This document shows positions 33,426-42,496 of a stretch of DNA of 45,162 nt, piece by piece. The DNA lies in contig JANQLZ010000101.1 of NCBI GenBank assembly GCA_028280325.1, positions 1-45,162 on the forward strand. The letters are read 5' to 3'. The notes under the pieces are model-generated. The model was given only the letters and a program-made list of their open reading frames with translations. It was not told where the DNA came from and made no database searches. Position numbers and translations under genes: made by a program. The stretch is from Bacillota bacterium (GTDB lineage Bacteria; Bacillota; UBA994; PWPR01). Numbering within the stretch: position 1 is the first letter of the stretch; the number at the start of each line of letters is the position of its first letter.

Positions 33426-34505
33426 TTACTTGTCGACCCGTCTGGCCCATTCCGCTAAAATTGACTCGCGATTCTGAGCCCCTGCCTTAAAATCTGCCGG
33501 GAACAGCTCAATATTTTTTATGTCTACAATACCTTCTGGAATTTCAATATCACCGCGAGCGACAGCAGCGTAACGTTTTTCTGCGACAACCTGCATTCCC
33601 CGTTTGGATATCAGCCAGTCCACAAAAACCTTGGCTGCATCTAATTTCTGGGTGCCCTTAACAATGGCTACTGGCTGCGGCCACCAACCTGTTCCATCAC
33701 TTGGATAAACAATTTTAATATGTTCGTACTCTTTTTCAACCTCAAAATCCCCATTACTGGCATTAATTCCGACGATAGCCTCACCATTTACTACCAGGTT
33801 TTTTGGATCACTGCCTCTGGCTGTGAAAAACGGCACCTGTTCAATAAGCTCTTCCAAGTATATCCAACCGTTATCTTCGCCTTTGGTCTGCAAGACAGAG
33901 GTAATCACATTATAGGCTGTTCCTGACGAAGCCGGATTAGACATTGAGACCTCATCCTTGAGACCATCCTGTAGCAAATCATTCCACTCTTCAGGCATTT
34001 TTAAGCCTTTCTCCTCGATCAGTGCGGTATTGACTACCCAGTTTACCAAGGTCAGTGATGTACCATGCCAAAAACCATCGGGGTCTTTCATGTCGGCATC
34101 CAGCACCTCAGCGGCAGGGGTTTGGTAGCCTGTCAGCAGCCCTTTTTCTGCTGCATTGATAAAGGTATCGGCCCCACCTGTAAACCACAGATCGGCAATA
34201 CTTACTCCAGCCTCATATTCATTCTCCAGGCGCTGCAGTATCTCGCCATTTTTCATAGTGAGATGCTCAACTCTTATACCGGTGTCCTGCTCAAAGATGT
34301 CCAGTATCGGGCGGACCTTATCTGTTACCCCATAAAGATTAAGGCTGAGGCCTTTCATTTTATCGGCATCGTAGTGTTCCGAGGACCATAAAGTATTGCC
34401 CTCTGAATTATCCAGGCCGGCGTCAGGCGCAGAGCTTGGGGTGCAGGCAGTCAAGGCAGCGACTAGAATCAATAATAATACTGAAGATATCAATTTTTTT
34501 AACAT
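33426..34505 (-). CDS. ABC transporter substrate-binding lipoprotein (AfuA/PhnS-like)
   Basis: 359 residues: a lipoprotein signal peptide with lipobox LTAC (Cys about 21), then a periplasmic-binding type II fold (SLNLYGVTDKVRPILDIFEQDTGIRVE, ADLWFTGG, GFWHG, ASSGTAYN, GINASNGDF). It resembles iron(III) or 2-aminoethylphosphonate binding proteins. I do not see a Tyr pair sufficient to claim iron. GGAG lies 5 nt before the ATG. It lies between a PHP phosphoesterase and the permease, so a phosphate ester or phosphonate ligand is possible. Confidence 0.88.
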   Translation of the reverse strand: MLKKLISSVLLLILVAALTACTPSSAPDAGLDNSEGNTLWSSEHYDADKMKGLSLNLYGVTDKVRPILDIFEQDTGIRVEHLTMKNGEILQRLENEYEAGVSIADLWFTGGADTFINAAEKGLLTGYQTPAAEVLDADMKDPDGFWHGTSLTLVNWVVNTALIEEKGLKMPEEWNDLLQDGLKDEVSMSNPASSGTAYNVITSVLQTKGEDNGWIYLEELIEQVPFFTARGSDPKNLVVNGEAIVGINASNGDFEVEKEYEHIKIVYPSDGTGWWPQPVAIVKGTQKLDAAKVFVDWLISKRGMQVVAEKRYAAVARGDIEIPEGIVDIKNIELFPADFKAGAQNRESILAEWARRVDK

Positions 34506-34524
34506 TTTTTCTCCTTTAGATAAC

Positions 34525-35169
34525 CTAAGAATTTAAAACTTTAGGATTCATCAGTTCATATTTTTCAGTGAGATGATTAAAATAAACCGGCTTGGCAGAT
34601 CCGCTGCTCATCTCTCTTACCAAATCCTCTTCTGAGCTGACAGCTTCCTCAAACAGGGTTGCATAACACCCAACCTGACTTAGTCGATGAGCATCACTTC
34701 CCCCAAACAATGGAAGGCCGAGCTGTTGCGCCAGGAAATAGGCCTGATTGTTGTGTTCAATGGTTGTGTTCCCGTTATAAACCTCAATCCCGGTTAAACC
34801 GACCATTTCCGCAAGAGTTTTTCCCAGTCCACGTCCATTATCTCTAAAAGGATGGGCGGCCACAGCAGCCCCCTTTCTGGCAGCTACATAGTCTATCAGA
34901 TCCTGGGCGTGCATTTTATGTTGAGGCAACTCCTTAACCCCATATACCAGGATATCGCCTTCATAAGTCAGTATTTCAACACCAACAATAATCAGAATGT
35001 CATATCTTTGGGCCATTTGCTCAGCTACACCGGCCCAACCTCTGCTCTCGTGGTCTGTAACACATATTCCATCAAGCCCCATATGTTTGGCTTTTTGGAC
35101 AGCTTCTTCAAATATAATCTGGCTACATGCAGAAAAATCTGATGTATGTAAATGAATATCTACTAGCAT
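34525..35169 (-). CDS. Short PHP-domain phosphoesterase
   Basis: 214 residues: DIHLHTSDFSACS at the start, CVTDHES, GVEILT, AAHPFRD and GGSDAHR supply the PHP metal ligands. It is of the size of single-domain PHP enzymes that act on nucleotide or small phosphate esters. I chose the ATG at 35169 (GGGAGGGAGAG upstream) as it makes the protein begin MLVDIHLHT; a longer start has no ribosome site. First gene of the ABC transporter operon, 19 nt before the binding protein. Confidence 0.88.
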   Translation of the reverse strand: MLVDIHLHTSDFSACSQIIFEEAVQKAKHMGLDGICVTDHESRGWAGVAEQMAQRYDILIIVGVEILTYEGDILVYGVKELPQHKMHAQDLIDYVAARKGAAVAAHPFRDNGRGLGKTLAEMVGLTGIEVYNGNTTIEHNNQAYFLAQQLGLPLFGGSDAHRLSQVGCYATLFEEAVSSEEDLVREMSSGSAKPVYFNHLTEKYELMNPKVLNS

Positions 35170-35198
35170 AAATCTCTCCCTCCCGTTTATCAACCATA

Positions 35199-35227
35199 AT
35201 AATAGCAACCTTTGATCAATATATCAA
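35199..35227 (-). promoter_or_regulatory. Sigma-A promoter of the PHP-ABC operon
   Basis: Minus strand: TTGATA (35222-35227), a 17-nt spacer and TATTAT (35199-35204), about 30 nt before the ATG. Confidence 0.65.
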
Positions 35228-35274
35228 TAATTTTTATATACTATATAATAATTTTATATTGACGAAAGCAAAAA

Positions 35275-35303
35275 AGCCATGGGAACAAACCGTCCCCATG
35301 GCT
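35275..35303 (-). terminator. Intrinsic terminator of the his operon
   Basis: AGCCATGGG / CCCATGGCT form a 9-bp stem with an 11-nt loop and are followed on the minus strand by TTTTT, just after hisIE. Confidence 0.85.
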
Positions 35304-35316
35304 GGTGAAAGTACAG

Positions 35317-35919
35317 CTATTCCATCATTCTGTTGACTAAAACGCTGTGGATATTTGCCCAGCTCATCCCCTTACTGACCAGTAATACGCTGACATGGTA
35401 GATCAGATCGGCAATCTCGCTGACCAACTCTTCTGGAGCGTTGTTCTTAGCTGCTATAATGGCTTCAACAGCCTCCTCACCTACCTTTTGAGCAATCCTG
35501 TCAAGCCCCCCTCTGAATAGCTGGGCAGTATAGGAGCTGTCAGGGTCAGCTGTTTTTTTGGAGGCAATTGTTTTCTCAAGTTTAAAGGGTACACTGGCCA
35601 GCGGCATTTCTTCCCGGGGCAATAGCTTTTTATAAAAGCAAGACCTGTGGCCGGTGTGGCAAACTGGCCCTGTGGGAACAGCCAGTATTAAAACCGTATC
35701 CTGATCACAATCAGGTAGAATCTGTTTTACCAACAGCTTGTTCCCGGAGCTCTCGCCTTTCAACCACAGTTTCTGCCTTGACCGAGAGTAGAAATAAACC
35801 TCTTTGAGTTCGACTGTTTTGTCGTAAGCCTCCTGATTCTGGTATCCCAGCATTAAAACCTGACCGGAAAAATAGTCTTGTACGATAGCTGGAATTAAAC
35901 CATCTATTGTCAAACTCAT
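35317..35919 (-). CDS. hisIE: Phosphoribosyl-AMP cyclohydrolase / phosphoribosyl-ATP pyrophosphatase
   Basis: 200 residues, two domains. The first ~110 (HisI) carry the zinc/metal motif DCDQDTVLILA and CHTGHRSCFYK and open the adenine ring of PR-AMP; the last ~85 (HisE) carry GEEAVEAIIAAKN and split PR-ATP. They catalyse steps 3 and 2 of histidine synthesis. The start overlaps the hisF stop as ATGA. Last gene of the operon. Confidence 0.95.
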   Translation of the reverse strand: MSLTIDGLIPAIVQDYFSGQVLMLGYQNQEAYDKTVELKEVYFYSRSRQKLWLKGESSGNKLLVKQILPDCDQDTVLILAVPTGPVCHTGHRSCFYKKLLPREEMPLASVPFKLEKTIASKKTADPDSSYTAQLFRGGLDRIAQKVGEEAVEAIIAAKNNAPEELVSEIADLIYHVSVLLVSKGMSWANIHSVLVNRMME

Positions 35920-36668
35920 AATCTAATTCTTACCCCCAATCGATGCAGTTTGCGCTTGAGCTGAATAATGCTCAGCTGTTGATAGTGGAATACGGAGGCC
36001 GCTAAGGCACCGCTGACATTGGTTAAACCCAGGACATCGGCAAAATCTTGTAGCCTTCCAGCCCCACCGGAAGCAATAATTGGCACCCGGGTCTGACCCA
36101 GTAAGCGATACAGTTCCAGATCAAAGCCATTCCTGGAGCCATCAGTATCGATGCTGGTGATCAGCAGCTCGCCGGCACCCCGCCTGACAACCTGGTCGAT
36201 CCAGGATCTTATTTCAATTCCAGTAGCTTTCGAGCCCCCGTGGGTGTAAACCAGCCACTCATTCTGATGTTTTTTGACATCAATGGCCACTACTATACAT
36301 TGAGAGCCAAAGATTTCAGCCAGCTCTGTTATTAGTTGAGGATTATTGACTGCCGCAGAATTGATGGCCACTTTGTCGGCACCACTGTTGAGCAGTGCTT
36401 TGACGTCTCCAGTCGAAGCTATACCTCCACCAACTGTCAGTGGAATAAAGACCTCTCTGGCAACCCGCTTGACGACCTCAAGCATCGTCTGACGGCTTTC
36501 ATTAGTGGCAGTAATATCCAGAAAAACTATTTCATCAGCCAACTGGTCATTGTATTGTCGGGCCAGCTCTACCGGGCATCCGGCATCTTTTAAACCAATA
36601 AAATTGACCCCTTTAACCACTCGGCCGTTCTTGATATCCAAGCAGGGGATTATTCGTTTAGTAAGCAT
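35916..36668 (-). CDS. hisF: Imidazole glycerol phosphate synthase, cyclase subunit
   Basis: About 250 residues of a TIM barrel: RIIPCLDIKNGRVVKG, VGGGIAS, DGSRNGFDLELY and IASGGAG are the phosphate- and ammonia-handling motifs. It makes IGP and AICAR with ammonia from HisH. I chose the ATG at 36668 (protein starts MLTKRIIPCLD); it overlaps the end of hisA by 11 nt, with GGGAGC upstream. A longer frame exists but lies inside hisA. Confidence 0.95.
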   Translation of the reverse strand: MLTKRIIPCLDIKNGRVVKGVNFIGLKDAGCPVELARQYNDQLADEIVFLDITATNESRQTMLEVVKRVAREVFIPLTVGGGIASTGDVKALLNSGADKVAINSAAVNNPQLITELAEIFGSQCIVVAIDVKKHQNEWLVYTHGGSKATGIEIRSWIDQVVRRGAGELLITSIDTDGSRNGFDLELYRLLGQTRVPIIASGGAGRLQDFADVLGLTNVSGALAASVFHYQQLSIIQLKRKLHRLGVRIRL

Positions 36669-37386
36669 CGGGGTTTGCTCCCAGTTCAATTGCCTCACCC
36701 AGATTCAGGCCGTTTGAGTACAAAGCTTTGCCGATGACTACCTCTGTTACTCCAGCTTTTTTCAGCTCGGCCAGGTTTTCAATACTGTTGACTCCCCCTG
36801 AAGCAATAAATTTAGTCTGCGGATATTTTTTTTGCAAATGGGAGTACAGCAGCACATTGGCTCCAATGTTGGTCCCATCCTTCTCAATATCTGTAATCAG
36901 GAACTTATCAGCACTCCAGGATAATAAGGTATTTAGCAGGTGCTCCAGCTTTTTATCACTCTTTTTCAGCCAGCCACAGGTGTGAACAATGCCAAACCTG
37001 ATGTCTAAGGCAATTACTGCCCGAGCAGCATTCTGTGACAACAGATCTTTTACCCAACCGCATAGCTCAACTGCAGCTGTACCAATGACAATTCTGTTAG
37101 CGCCCTGCGCCAGCAGCTCTTCAGCCCTTTGTCGGGATTTGATTCCCCCGGCTACCTGTATTTTATGGCCATAACAGCTGAGAATATCATTGATAATATG
37201 AGAATTGCTGCCTTGAGCTTTAGCTGCGTTGAGGTCGACCACGTGAACCAACTCTGCTCCCCTGTCCAGCCAGCTGGCGACTGTAGCTGTCGGATCACTG
37301 CCATAAATACTCTGATTTGCGAAATTGCCTTTTCTCAGACGGACAACCTGGCCATTATAAATATCAACTGCTGGTATAATTTTCAT
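36658..37386 (-). CDS. hisA: ProFAR isomerase
   Basis: About 242 residues of the same half-barrel family as HisF: IIPAVDIYNGQVVRL, QVAGGIKS, DIEKDGTNIGAN and ASGGVNS. It isomerises ProFAR to PRFAR. The ATG at 37386 overlaps the hisH stop (ATGA) with GGAG 7 nt upstream; a GTG 6 nt earlier is the alternative. Confidence 0.95.
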   Translation of the reverse strand: MKIIPAVDIYNGQVVRLRKGNFANQSIYGSDPTATVASWLDRGAELVHVVDLNAAKAQGSNSHIINDILSCYGHKIQVAGGIKSRQRAEELLAQGANRIVIGTAAVELCGWVKDLLSQNAARAVIALDIRFGIVHTCGWLKKSDKKLEHLLNTLLSWSADKFLITDIEKDGTNIGANVLLYSHLQKKYPQTKFIASGGVNSIENLAELKKAGVTEVVIGKALYSNGLNLGEAIELGANPDAY

Positions 37387-37973
37387 ATGCACTCTCCAAA
37401 CCTGCCTAACATTTTCAGACCATTAACTCCGCTTTTCTCTGGATGAAATTGCACCCCTAAAATATTCTCTTTTTCCACTGCTGCGCTAAACCTCTGGCTA
37501 TAAGCTGTAACACCAGTGGTTGATTCGATAATATCTAGGTAGAAACTGTGCACAAAGTAATAATAGCCCTGTTTACAATCAAATATTTTAGAGTTGTTAA
37601 ACTCAACCTTATTCCAACCCATATGAGGTACCGGCATGTGAGGCTGATAATTGAGCTTTTGCACTCGCTGCTGAATAAAACCCAGGCCCGCTGCTAAACC
37701 TTCTTCGCTGCTGGAAGCCAATAATTGCAGGCCCAGACAGATGCCTAAGGTTGGCATGCCCTGTTCGATCACCCTGATTAATGAATGATATAAATTGCTT
37801 TGCTGAAGGCTATTCAGGGCATCATCAAAAGCACCTACTCCCGGCATAATAATTTTTTTTACCTTGCTAAAATCCCGGGGCTTTTTAATCATAATAGAAT
37901 TACAATGCACTTTTTTTAAGGCATTTCGAACACTGAAAACATTGCCAACACCATAATCAATAATCCCTATCAC
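37383..37973 (-). CDS. hisH: Imidazole glycerol phosphate synthase, glutaminase subunit
   Basis: 196 residues of class I glutamine amidotransferase: GICLGLQLL holds the nucleophile Cys, and FHPEKSG near the C terminus the His-Glu pair. It feeds ammonia to HisF. The GTG start overlaps the hisB stop as GTGA. Confidence 0.95.
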   Translation of the reverse strand: MIGIIDYGVGNVFSVRNALKKVHCNSIMIKKPRDFSKVKKIIMPGVGAFDDALNSLQQSNLYHSLIRVIEQGMPTLGICLGLQLLASSSEEGLAAGLGFIQQRVQKLNYQPHMPVPHMGWNKVEFNNSKIFDCKQGYYYFVHSFYLDIIESTTGVTAYSQRFSAAVEKENILGVQFHPEKSGVNGLKMLGRFGECI

Positions 37974-38539
37974 TGCAATACCCCTTTACTGGAGGGTATG
38001 GCAGCTCCAGTTTTTTGGCTGCACTGTTTCATAACCCGCCCTAAACCCTTAAAAACTGCTTCTATAATATGATGGGTATTCCGGCCGGCCAGCTGCTTAA
38101 TATGCAAAGTAATCTGAGCATTATTGACAAGAGATCTTAAGAATTCTTCCACCAATTCCACTGAAAACCCGGCTACTGTCTGTGATTGACAGGACATCTC
38201 AAAACCAAGGTAAGGCCGAGCTGATAAGTCACAGGCAACCAGGACCAGAGCCTCGTCCATAGGCAGAATAATGTGGCCATAGCGGTGCAGGCCCTGCTTA
38301 TTCTGCCAAAGCTCGTTCAGAGCCCGTCCCAATACTATCCCGATGTCTTCGACAGTATGATGCAACCCGGTCTGATAATCTCCGCAGGCCTTAATCTGTA
38401 AGGTTATTCCCCAGTGAAAAGCAAACAGGTTCAGCATGTGATCAAAAAAACCATTACCTGTTGCTATTGATGTTTCACTGTTGCCAATGCCCACATAGAT
38501 ATCTGTTTCTGCTGTTTTTCTCCGTTTTTCAATGGCCAT
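37970..38539 (-). CDS. hisB: Imidazoleglycerol-phosphate dehydratase
   Basis: 189 residues, monofunctional form. GFFDHMLNLFAFH, HHTVEDIGI, MDEALV and the C-terminal GRNTHHIIEAVFKGLGR supply the Mn-binding His/Glu residues. It dehydrates IGP to imidazole-acetol phosphate. The ATG overlaps hisC by 11 nt. Confidence 0.95.
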   Translation of the reverse strand: MAIEKRRKTAETDIYVGIGNSETSIATGNGFFDHMLNLFAFHWGITLQIKACGDYQTGLHHTVEDIGIVLGRALNELWQNKQGLHRYGHIILPMDEALVLVACDLSARPYLGFEMSCQSQTVAGFSVELVEEFLRSLVNNAQITLHIKQLAGRNTHHIIEAVFKGLGRVMKQCSQKTGAAIPSSKGVLQ

Positions 38540-39566
38540 AATTAGGCAACGCCTTTCTCAATACAGCTACAAACTGGTCATTCTGAGCCTTGGTTCCGAC
38601 CGAAGCCCTGATCATATTTTTAAGTCGCTTATCCATCTGGTGTACTTCTCGGACCAAAATTCCCTGCCGCTTCAGCTCAGCTACAACCTGTCCAGGATCA
38701 TCAGGCACCTCAATCAGCAAATAATTAGTAGCTGAAGGCCGGGTACTGACCCCGGGTAAGCTGTTTAATTCTGCATTCAACTGCTGTTTTAACTTCAGCA
38801 TCTGGTCGATATGATTAGCGAAATGATCAGCGTTATCGATCACATAAGCGCCAAGGCATTGAGTCAGGCTACTCAGATTAAAGGGCATCTGCACCCCTCT
38901 AATCGCATCTCTGACTCCAGCATCAGCAATTAAATAACCCAGACGCAAACCTGCACAGGCAAAGGCTTTAGATAAAGTCCTGAGGATGATCAGCTTGGGA
39001 TAGTGAGGCAAATATTTAAGAAAACTATTCCCCGCAAATTCCCAATAGGCCTCATCTATAACCACATAACAGTCTGTGCAGTCCAGTATTCTGAGGATAT
39101 CTTCTTCAGCCAGGGCCAGGGCCGTTGGATTATTGGGGTTACAGATAAATATCAAATCCACTTTACGCTGATTGGCAGCCCGGATCATTTCCTCAGTATT
39201 AAGCTGAAAGCTATCCAGTAAAGGGACTTGATGCACGGCTACTCGGCAGATCCTGGCTGCTTTCTGATACACACTGAAAGTTGGAGGATGAATCAGGATG
39301 CCCTGACCAGGTCCAGCTAAAGCCTGAATTATATTTAGGATCAACTCGTCGCTGCCGTTACCCAATACGATATTAGTTGCCTGATAGCCGCTGTATCTGG
39401 CCAAAGCTGGTAGCAGTGGACCCTCCTCCTGCTTGAGGTATCTGTTTAGGCACAGCTCTGACCAGTTGAGATCAGGCAAGCTTGTTAGCTGATGAGGGCA
39501 GGCAAAACTTTCGTTGTGGCTAAGCCTGATCGGATCAGGCCGATTGATTTGGGCTTTATCAGACAT
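38529..39566 (-). CDS. hisC: Histidinol-phosphate aminotransferase
   Basis: 345 residues of PLP fold type I: RLSHNESFACP at the substrate end, NGSDELI, CNPNNPTAL, IDEAYWEF and the PLP lysine in RTLSKAFACAGLRLGY. It transaminates imidazole-acetol phosphate with glutamate. The ATG overlaps the hisD stop by 8 nt. Confidence 0.95.
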   Translation of the reverse strand: MSDKAQINRPDPIRLSHNESFACPHQLTSLPDLNWSELCLNRYLKQEEGPLLPALARYSGYQATNIVLGNGSDELILNIIQALAGPGQGILIHPPTFSVYQKAARICRVAVHQVPLLDSFQLNTEEMIRAANQRKVDLIFICNPNNPTALALAEEDILRILDCTDCYVVIDEAYWEFAGNSFLKYLPHYPKLIILRTLSKAFACAGLRLGYLIADAGVRDAIRGVQMPFNLSSLTQCLGAYVIDNADHFANHIDQMLKLKQQLNAELNSLPGVSTRPSATNYLLIEVPDDPGQVVAELKRQGILVREVHQMDKRLKNMIRASVGTKAQNDQFVAVLRKALPNYGH

Positions 39567-40839
39567 TCTGGATTCTCCTCCTCACCGCTTCGGCATGAGC
39601 CTTCAGTCCTTCGCTTTCAGCCAGGTTTATTACATGCTGCGCAACCTTGCTCATGGCCTGGTAATTGTAATGCAGCACCCCTGAACGCTTATAAAAGTCA
39701 CTGACGCCAAGAGCTGAAAAAAACCTGCTGCTTCCAGCTGTCGGTAAAACATGGTTAGGCCCGGCGATGTAGTCGCCAAAGCTTTCTGCAGCATAATTGC
39801 CTAAAAATATTGAACCGGCATTTTTAACTGAAGTCAGTAGCTCAAAAGGATTAACAACCATTAACTCCAGATGCTCGGGAGCAAACTCGTTGGCCAGCTC
39901 CAGGGCCTGAGCAATATCTTTAGCTAGCACAATTGCGCCATGATTTTTCAGACTGGCTGTGGCCATCGCCTCGCGCGGTAATGACTTGACCTGTTTTGAG
40001 ACCTCCAGCTGTACTTTGTCAGCCAGCTCACTGTCGATAGTAATTAAGACGACTTGAGCCAGTTGGTCGTGTTCAGCTTGAGCAAGCAGGTCAGCAGCGA
40101 CCCATTCTGCTTTGGCAATGTGGTCGGCAACTATACATATCTCACTGGGGCCAGCCAGCATATCGATATCGACTGTACCAAAGACTTCTTTTTTAGCTAT
40201 GGTCACGTAGATGTTGCCGGGACCGACAATTTTATCGACCTTATCGATTTCAGCTGTTCCGTAAGCCATAGCGGCAATAGCTTGAGCTCCACCTACCTTA
40301 AATATTTTTTCTACACCCAGTTCACTGGCAGCGACCAGAGTTTCAGCGGCAATCAGGCCTTGGGTATCAGGCGGGGTTGTAATAATAATCTCTTCCACCC
40401 CGGCCACCTGTGGCGGAATAGCACCCATTAATACTGATGAAGGGTAGGCAGCTGTGCCTCCGGGAACATACAGGCCGACCCGCTGAATGGGAGTAATTAA
40501 CTGCCCTCTGATAATCCCCTGTTCACTAAAATCGAGCCAGGTTTTTTCACGTTGCTGCAAGTGAAAACTTCTGATGCTTGCTATGGCTTTATTCAAAGAG
40601 CAGAGCCACTGCTCCTTTACTCGACTGTATGCTTCTTTAATCTCTGCTTCAGAAACCAAAATATCAGCTGAGGCAATATCAACCTTATCAAATTCTCGGG
40701 TATAAGACCTTACTGCTTCACCCCCCTGAACTTTAACGTTTTGGCATATTTCCCGAACTATTTGAGCAGCATGGTGATCGGTATATTCACAATGACAAAA
40801 ACTCTGAATAAACTCAACCGGACTATACATCTTAATCAT
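39559..40839 (-). CDS. hisD: Histidinol dehydrogenase
   Basis: 426 residues: VPGGTAAYPSSVLMGAIPPQVAGV, KVGGAQAIAAMAYGT, DKIVGPGNIYVTIAKKEVFG, DMLAGPSEI and the zinc-ligand HDQLAQV region are all intact. It makes histidine from histidinol with two NAD. The first ATG overlaps hisG by 8 nt; another 9 nt inside is equally possible. Confidence 0.95.
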   Translation of the reverse strand: MIKMYSPVEFIQSFCHCEYTDHHAAQIVREICQNVKVQGGEAVRSYTREFDKVDIASADILVSEAEIKEAYSRVKEQWLCSLNKAIASIRSFHLQQREKTWLDFSEQGIIRGQLITPIQRVGLYVPGGTAAYPSSVLMGAIPPQVAGVEEIIITTPPDTQGLIAAETLVAASELGVEKIFKVGGAQAIAAMAYGTAEIDKVDKIVGPGNIYVTIAKKEVFGTVDIDMLAGPSEICIVADHIAKAEWVAADLLAQAEHDQLAQVVLITIDSELADKVQLEVSKQVKSLPREAMATASLKNHGAIVLAKDIAQALELANEFAPEHLELMVVNPFELLTSVKNAGSIFLGNYAAESFGDYIAGPNHVLPTAGSSRFFSALGVSDFYKRSGVLHYNYQAMSKVAQHVINLAESEGLKAHAEAVRRRIQNV

Positions 40840-41464
40840 CTTTACTTTCCGTCCTTATTTTTATTGTCTCAATCAGACTGATTATTTTGTCTCTTTGCAA
40901 CTGGTAGACTGCTTTATTGGCTATCAGCCGCACTGATACATCTGCTATTTTTTCGACTTCGACCAGCTTATTAGCTCGCAGGGTTTCTCCAGTAGCAATA
41001 ATATCCAGAATGGCTGTTGCCAGGCCCAGGGCCGGGGCCAGCTCAACTGAGCCATGTAAATGGATAACAGGAATGTTTAAGCCATTCCGCAAACAGTAAT
41101 CTCGGGCCAGGTTCTGATATTTGCTGGCAATACTTTTGAGAGGCTGATCAACTTCAGTGGCCAGCCTGGCAATCGACAGACGACATTTTCCTACTCCGCA
41201 GTCTAATAGCTCATAAACTTCAAACGCAGTTTCCAGCAGGATATCATTGCCGACAAGTCCACAGTCAGCGACGCCTCTCTCCACATACACAGGTATGTCT
41301 AAGGGCTTGACGGTAATTATTCTCAATTCCTCATTCTGCCACATTAATTTTCGGCCTGTTTTTTTCAACACAGCCTGACCGATGCCGGGAACCAGCTGCA
41401 GGCACTGCGCTGTTAATCTCCCGGTTGGGATGGCAACTGTCAGTATTTTTTCAGCTTTAATCAT
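40832..41464 (-). CDS. hisG: ATP phosphoribosyltransferase, short form
   Basis: 210 residues, without the C-terminal regulatory domain, so it is the short HisG that needs HisZ. TVAIPTGRLT, GVADCGLVGNDIL and DIIATGETLRANKL (PRPP-binding loop) are clear. It commits ATP and PRPP to histidine synthesis. It overlaps hisZ by 8 nt. Confidence 0.95.
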   Translation of the reverse strand: MIKAEKILTVAIPTGRLTAQCLQLVPGIGQAVLKKTGRKLMWQNEELRIITVKPLDIPVYVERGVADCGLVGNDILLETAFEVYELLDCGVGKCRLSIARLATEVDQPLKSIASKYQNLARDYCLRNGLNIPVIHLHGSVELAPALGLATAILDIIATGETLRANKLVEVEKIADVSVRLIANKAVYQLQRDKIISLIETIKIRTESKDD

Positions 41465-42332
41465 TTCCTGTACCTAAAATGTTTAGATTAACAGCAAAGC
41501 CAACTGCTGGAATCTGCCGACCATACTGCTCAGCCAGGTTATCGTATCGGCCTCCGGACAACACTGCATAAGGGCAATCGGCAACATAAGCCTCGTAGAT
41601 TATACCTGTATAATAATCTAATCTTTTGACCAGAGATAAGTCTAAAATACAATTATTGCCCAGCTGCTGAGCAATATCAGCGATTCCAGTTGCATGATAA
41701 ACCCGAGGAAAATGTTTTTCTAATAGATAAATAACCTCCTGATTATCTCTCAGGGTTAAAATCCTGACTATCCCCTGATAGTCTTCAGGCGCCAGATTGC
41801 TTTTCAGGATTTCCTTGACAGTAACAAAATTGCGGTCGAGCAAAAGTTTTTTTAACTGGCAGCACTGGCTTTCAATTAAGCCCAGCTTTTGACAGAGTTC
41901 CGGTACCAATTGGGCCGTACCGATACATAAGATATACTTTTTAACCGGTAATGCCCGCAAAAACCTGTCAGCATGAGCCAGTGATTCAATATCAGCCAAT
42001 ACTTTCTCAGCAAACAGTATCTCTACTCCTGCTTGATAGATTTCGTTAAAGCTGATATTTTTTCTAAAGACACTGCCGAAATAAGCTAACTTCAAAGGCT
42101 GGCCATAATAATCACCTAAAGCCACTTCTTTGATAATCCCGGCAGTGAAATCTGGCCTGAGTGCGTACAATTGGGTGTCATGCAGAAACTTAATTATCTC
42201 CACATCATTAGCTCCGCGAACATAGGCATTCACTTCAGACAAATAATCGACCAGCATTTCTTTATATCCATAAAGCTCATTTAAAGCCCTCAGTTCATTT
42301 TCGACTTTTCTCAGCAAATATGCCTCTCTCAT
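41457..42332 (-). CDS. hisZ: HisZ, regulatory subunit of HisG (short)
   Basis: 291 residues resembling histidyl-tRNA synthetase catalytic core: motif 2 region ALRPDFTAGI and FGSVFRKNISFNEIYQ, and SGGRYDNLAEQYGRQIPAVGFAVNL. HisZ with short HisG forms the active, histidine-sensitive transferase. Most HisZ are longer (about 330-400 residues); this one starts without the usual GVRDLLP segment and ends soon after the GGRYDNL motif. AGAGGCGGAGG precedes the ATG. First gene of the nine-gene operon. Confidence 0.9.
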   Translation of the reverse strand: MREAYLLRKVENELRALNELYGYKEMLVDYLSEVNAYVRGANDVEIIKFLHDTQLYALRPDFTAGIIKEVALGDYYGQPLKLAYFGSVFRKNISFNEIYQAGVEILFAEKVLADIESLAHADRFLRALPVKKYILCIGTAQLVPELCQKLGLIESQCCQLKKLLLDRNFVTVKEILKSNLAPEDYQGIVRILTLRDNQEVIYLLEKHFPRVYHATGIADIAQQLGNNCILDLSLVKRLDYYTGIIYEAYVADCPYAVLSGGRYDNLAEQYGRQIPAVGFAVNLNILGTGND

Positions 42333-42391
42333 AGCCTCCGCCTCTCATTATCCTTTATTGCTTTAAAGCGTTAAAGGATTAATTGCTATGA

Positions 42392-42420
42392 ATAATAACA
42401 TGTTGACTTAAAGCGGTCAA
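42392..42420 (-). promoter_or_regulatory. Sigma-A promoter of the his operon
   Basis: Minus strand: TTGACC (42415-42420), a 17-nt spacer and TATTAT (42392-42397). The leader of about 55 nt is too short for a T-box, so histidine control must be by HisZ feedback or a repressor; TTGAC/GTCAA symmetry overlaps the -35. Confidence 0.7.
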
Positions 42421-42442
42421 TACTAACGGCAAATTTAAAAAT

Positions 42443-42482
42443 AAAAAAACGCCCAAACCCCTGTCAGGTGGTTTAGGGCGTA
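42443..42482 (-). terminator. Terminator of the racemase gene
   Basis: ACGCCCTAAACCACCTG and CAGGGGTTTGGGCGT pair with a short loop and are followed by seven T on the minus strand. It separates the racemase from the his operon. Confidence 0.85.
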
Positions 42483-42496
42483 TCTTAAAGCTGTTA

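Noticed and set aside
42333-42442. T-box or his attenuator before hisZ
   Set aside because: The leader is only about 55 nt and has no specifier loop, T-box sequence or run of His codons.
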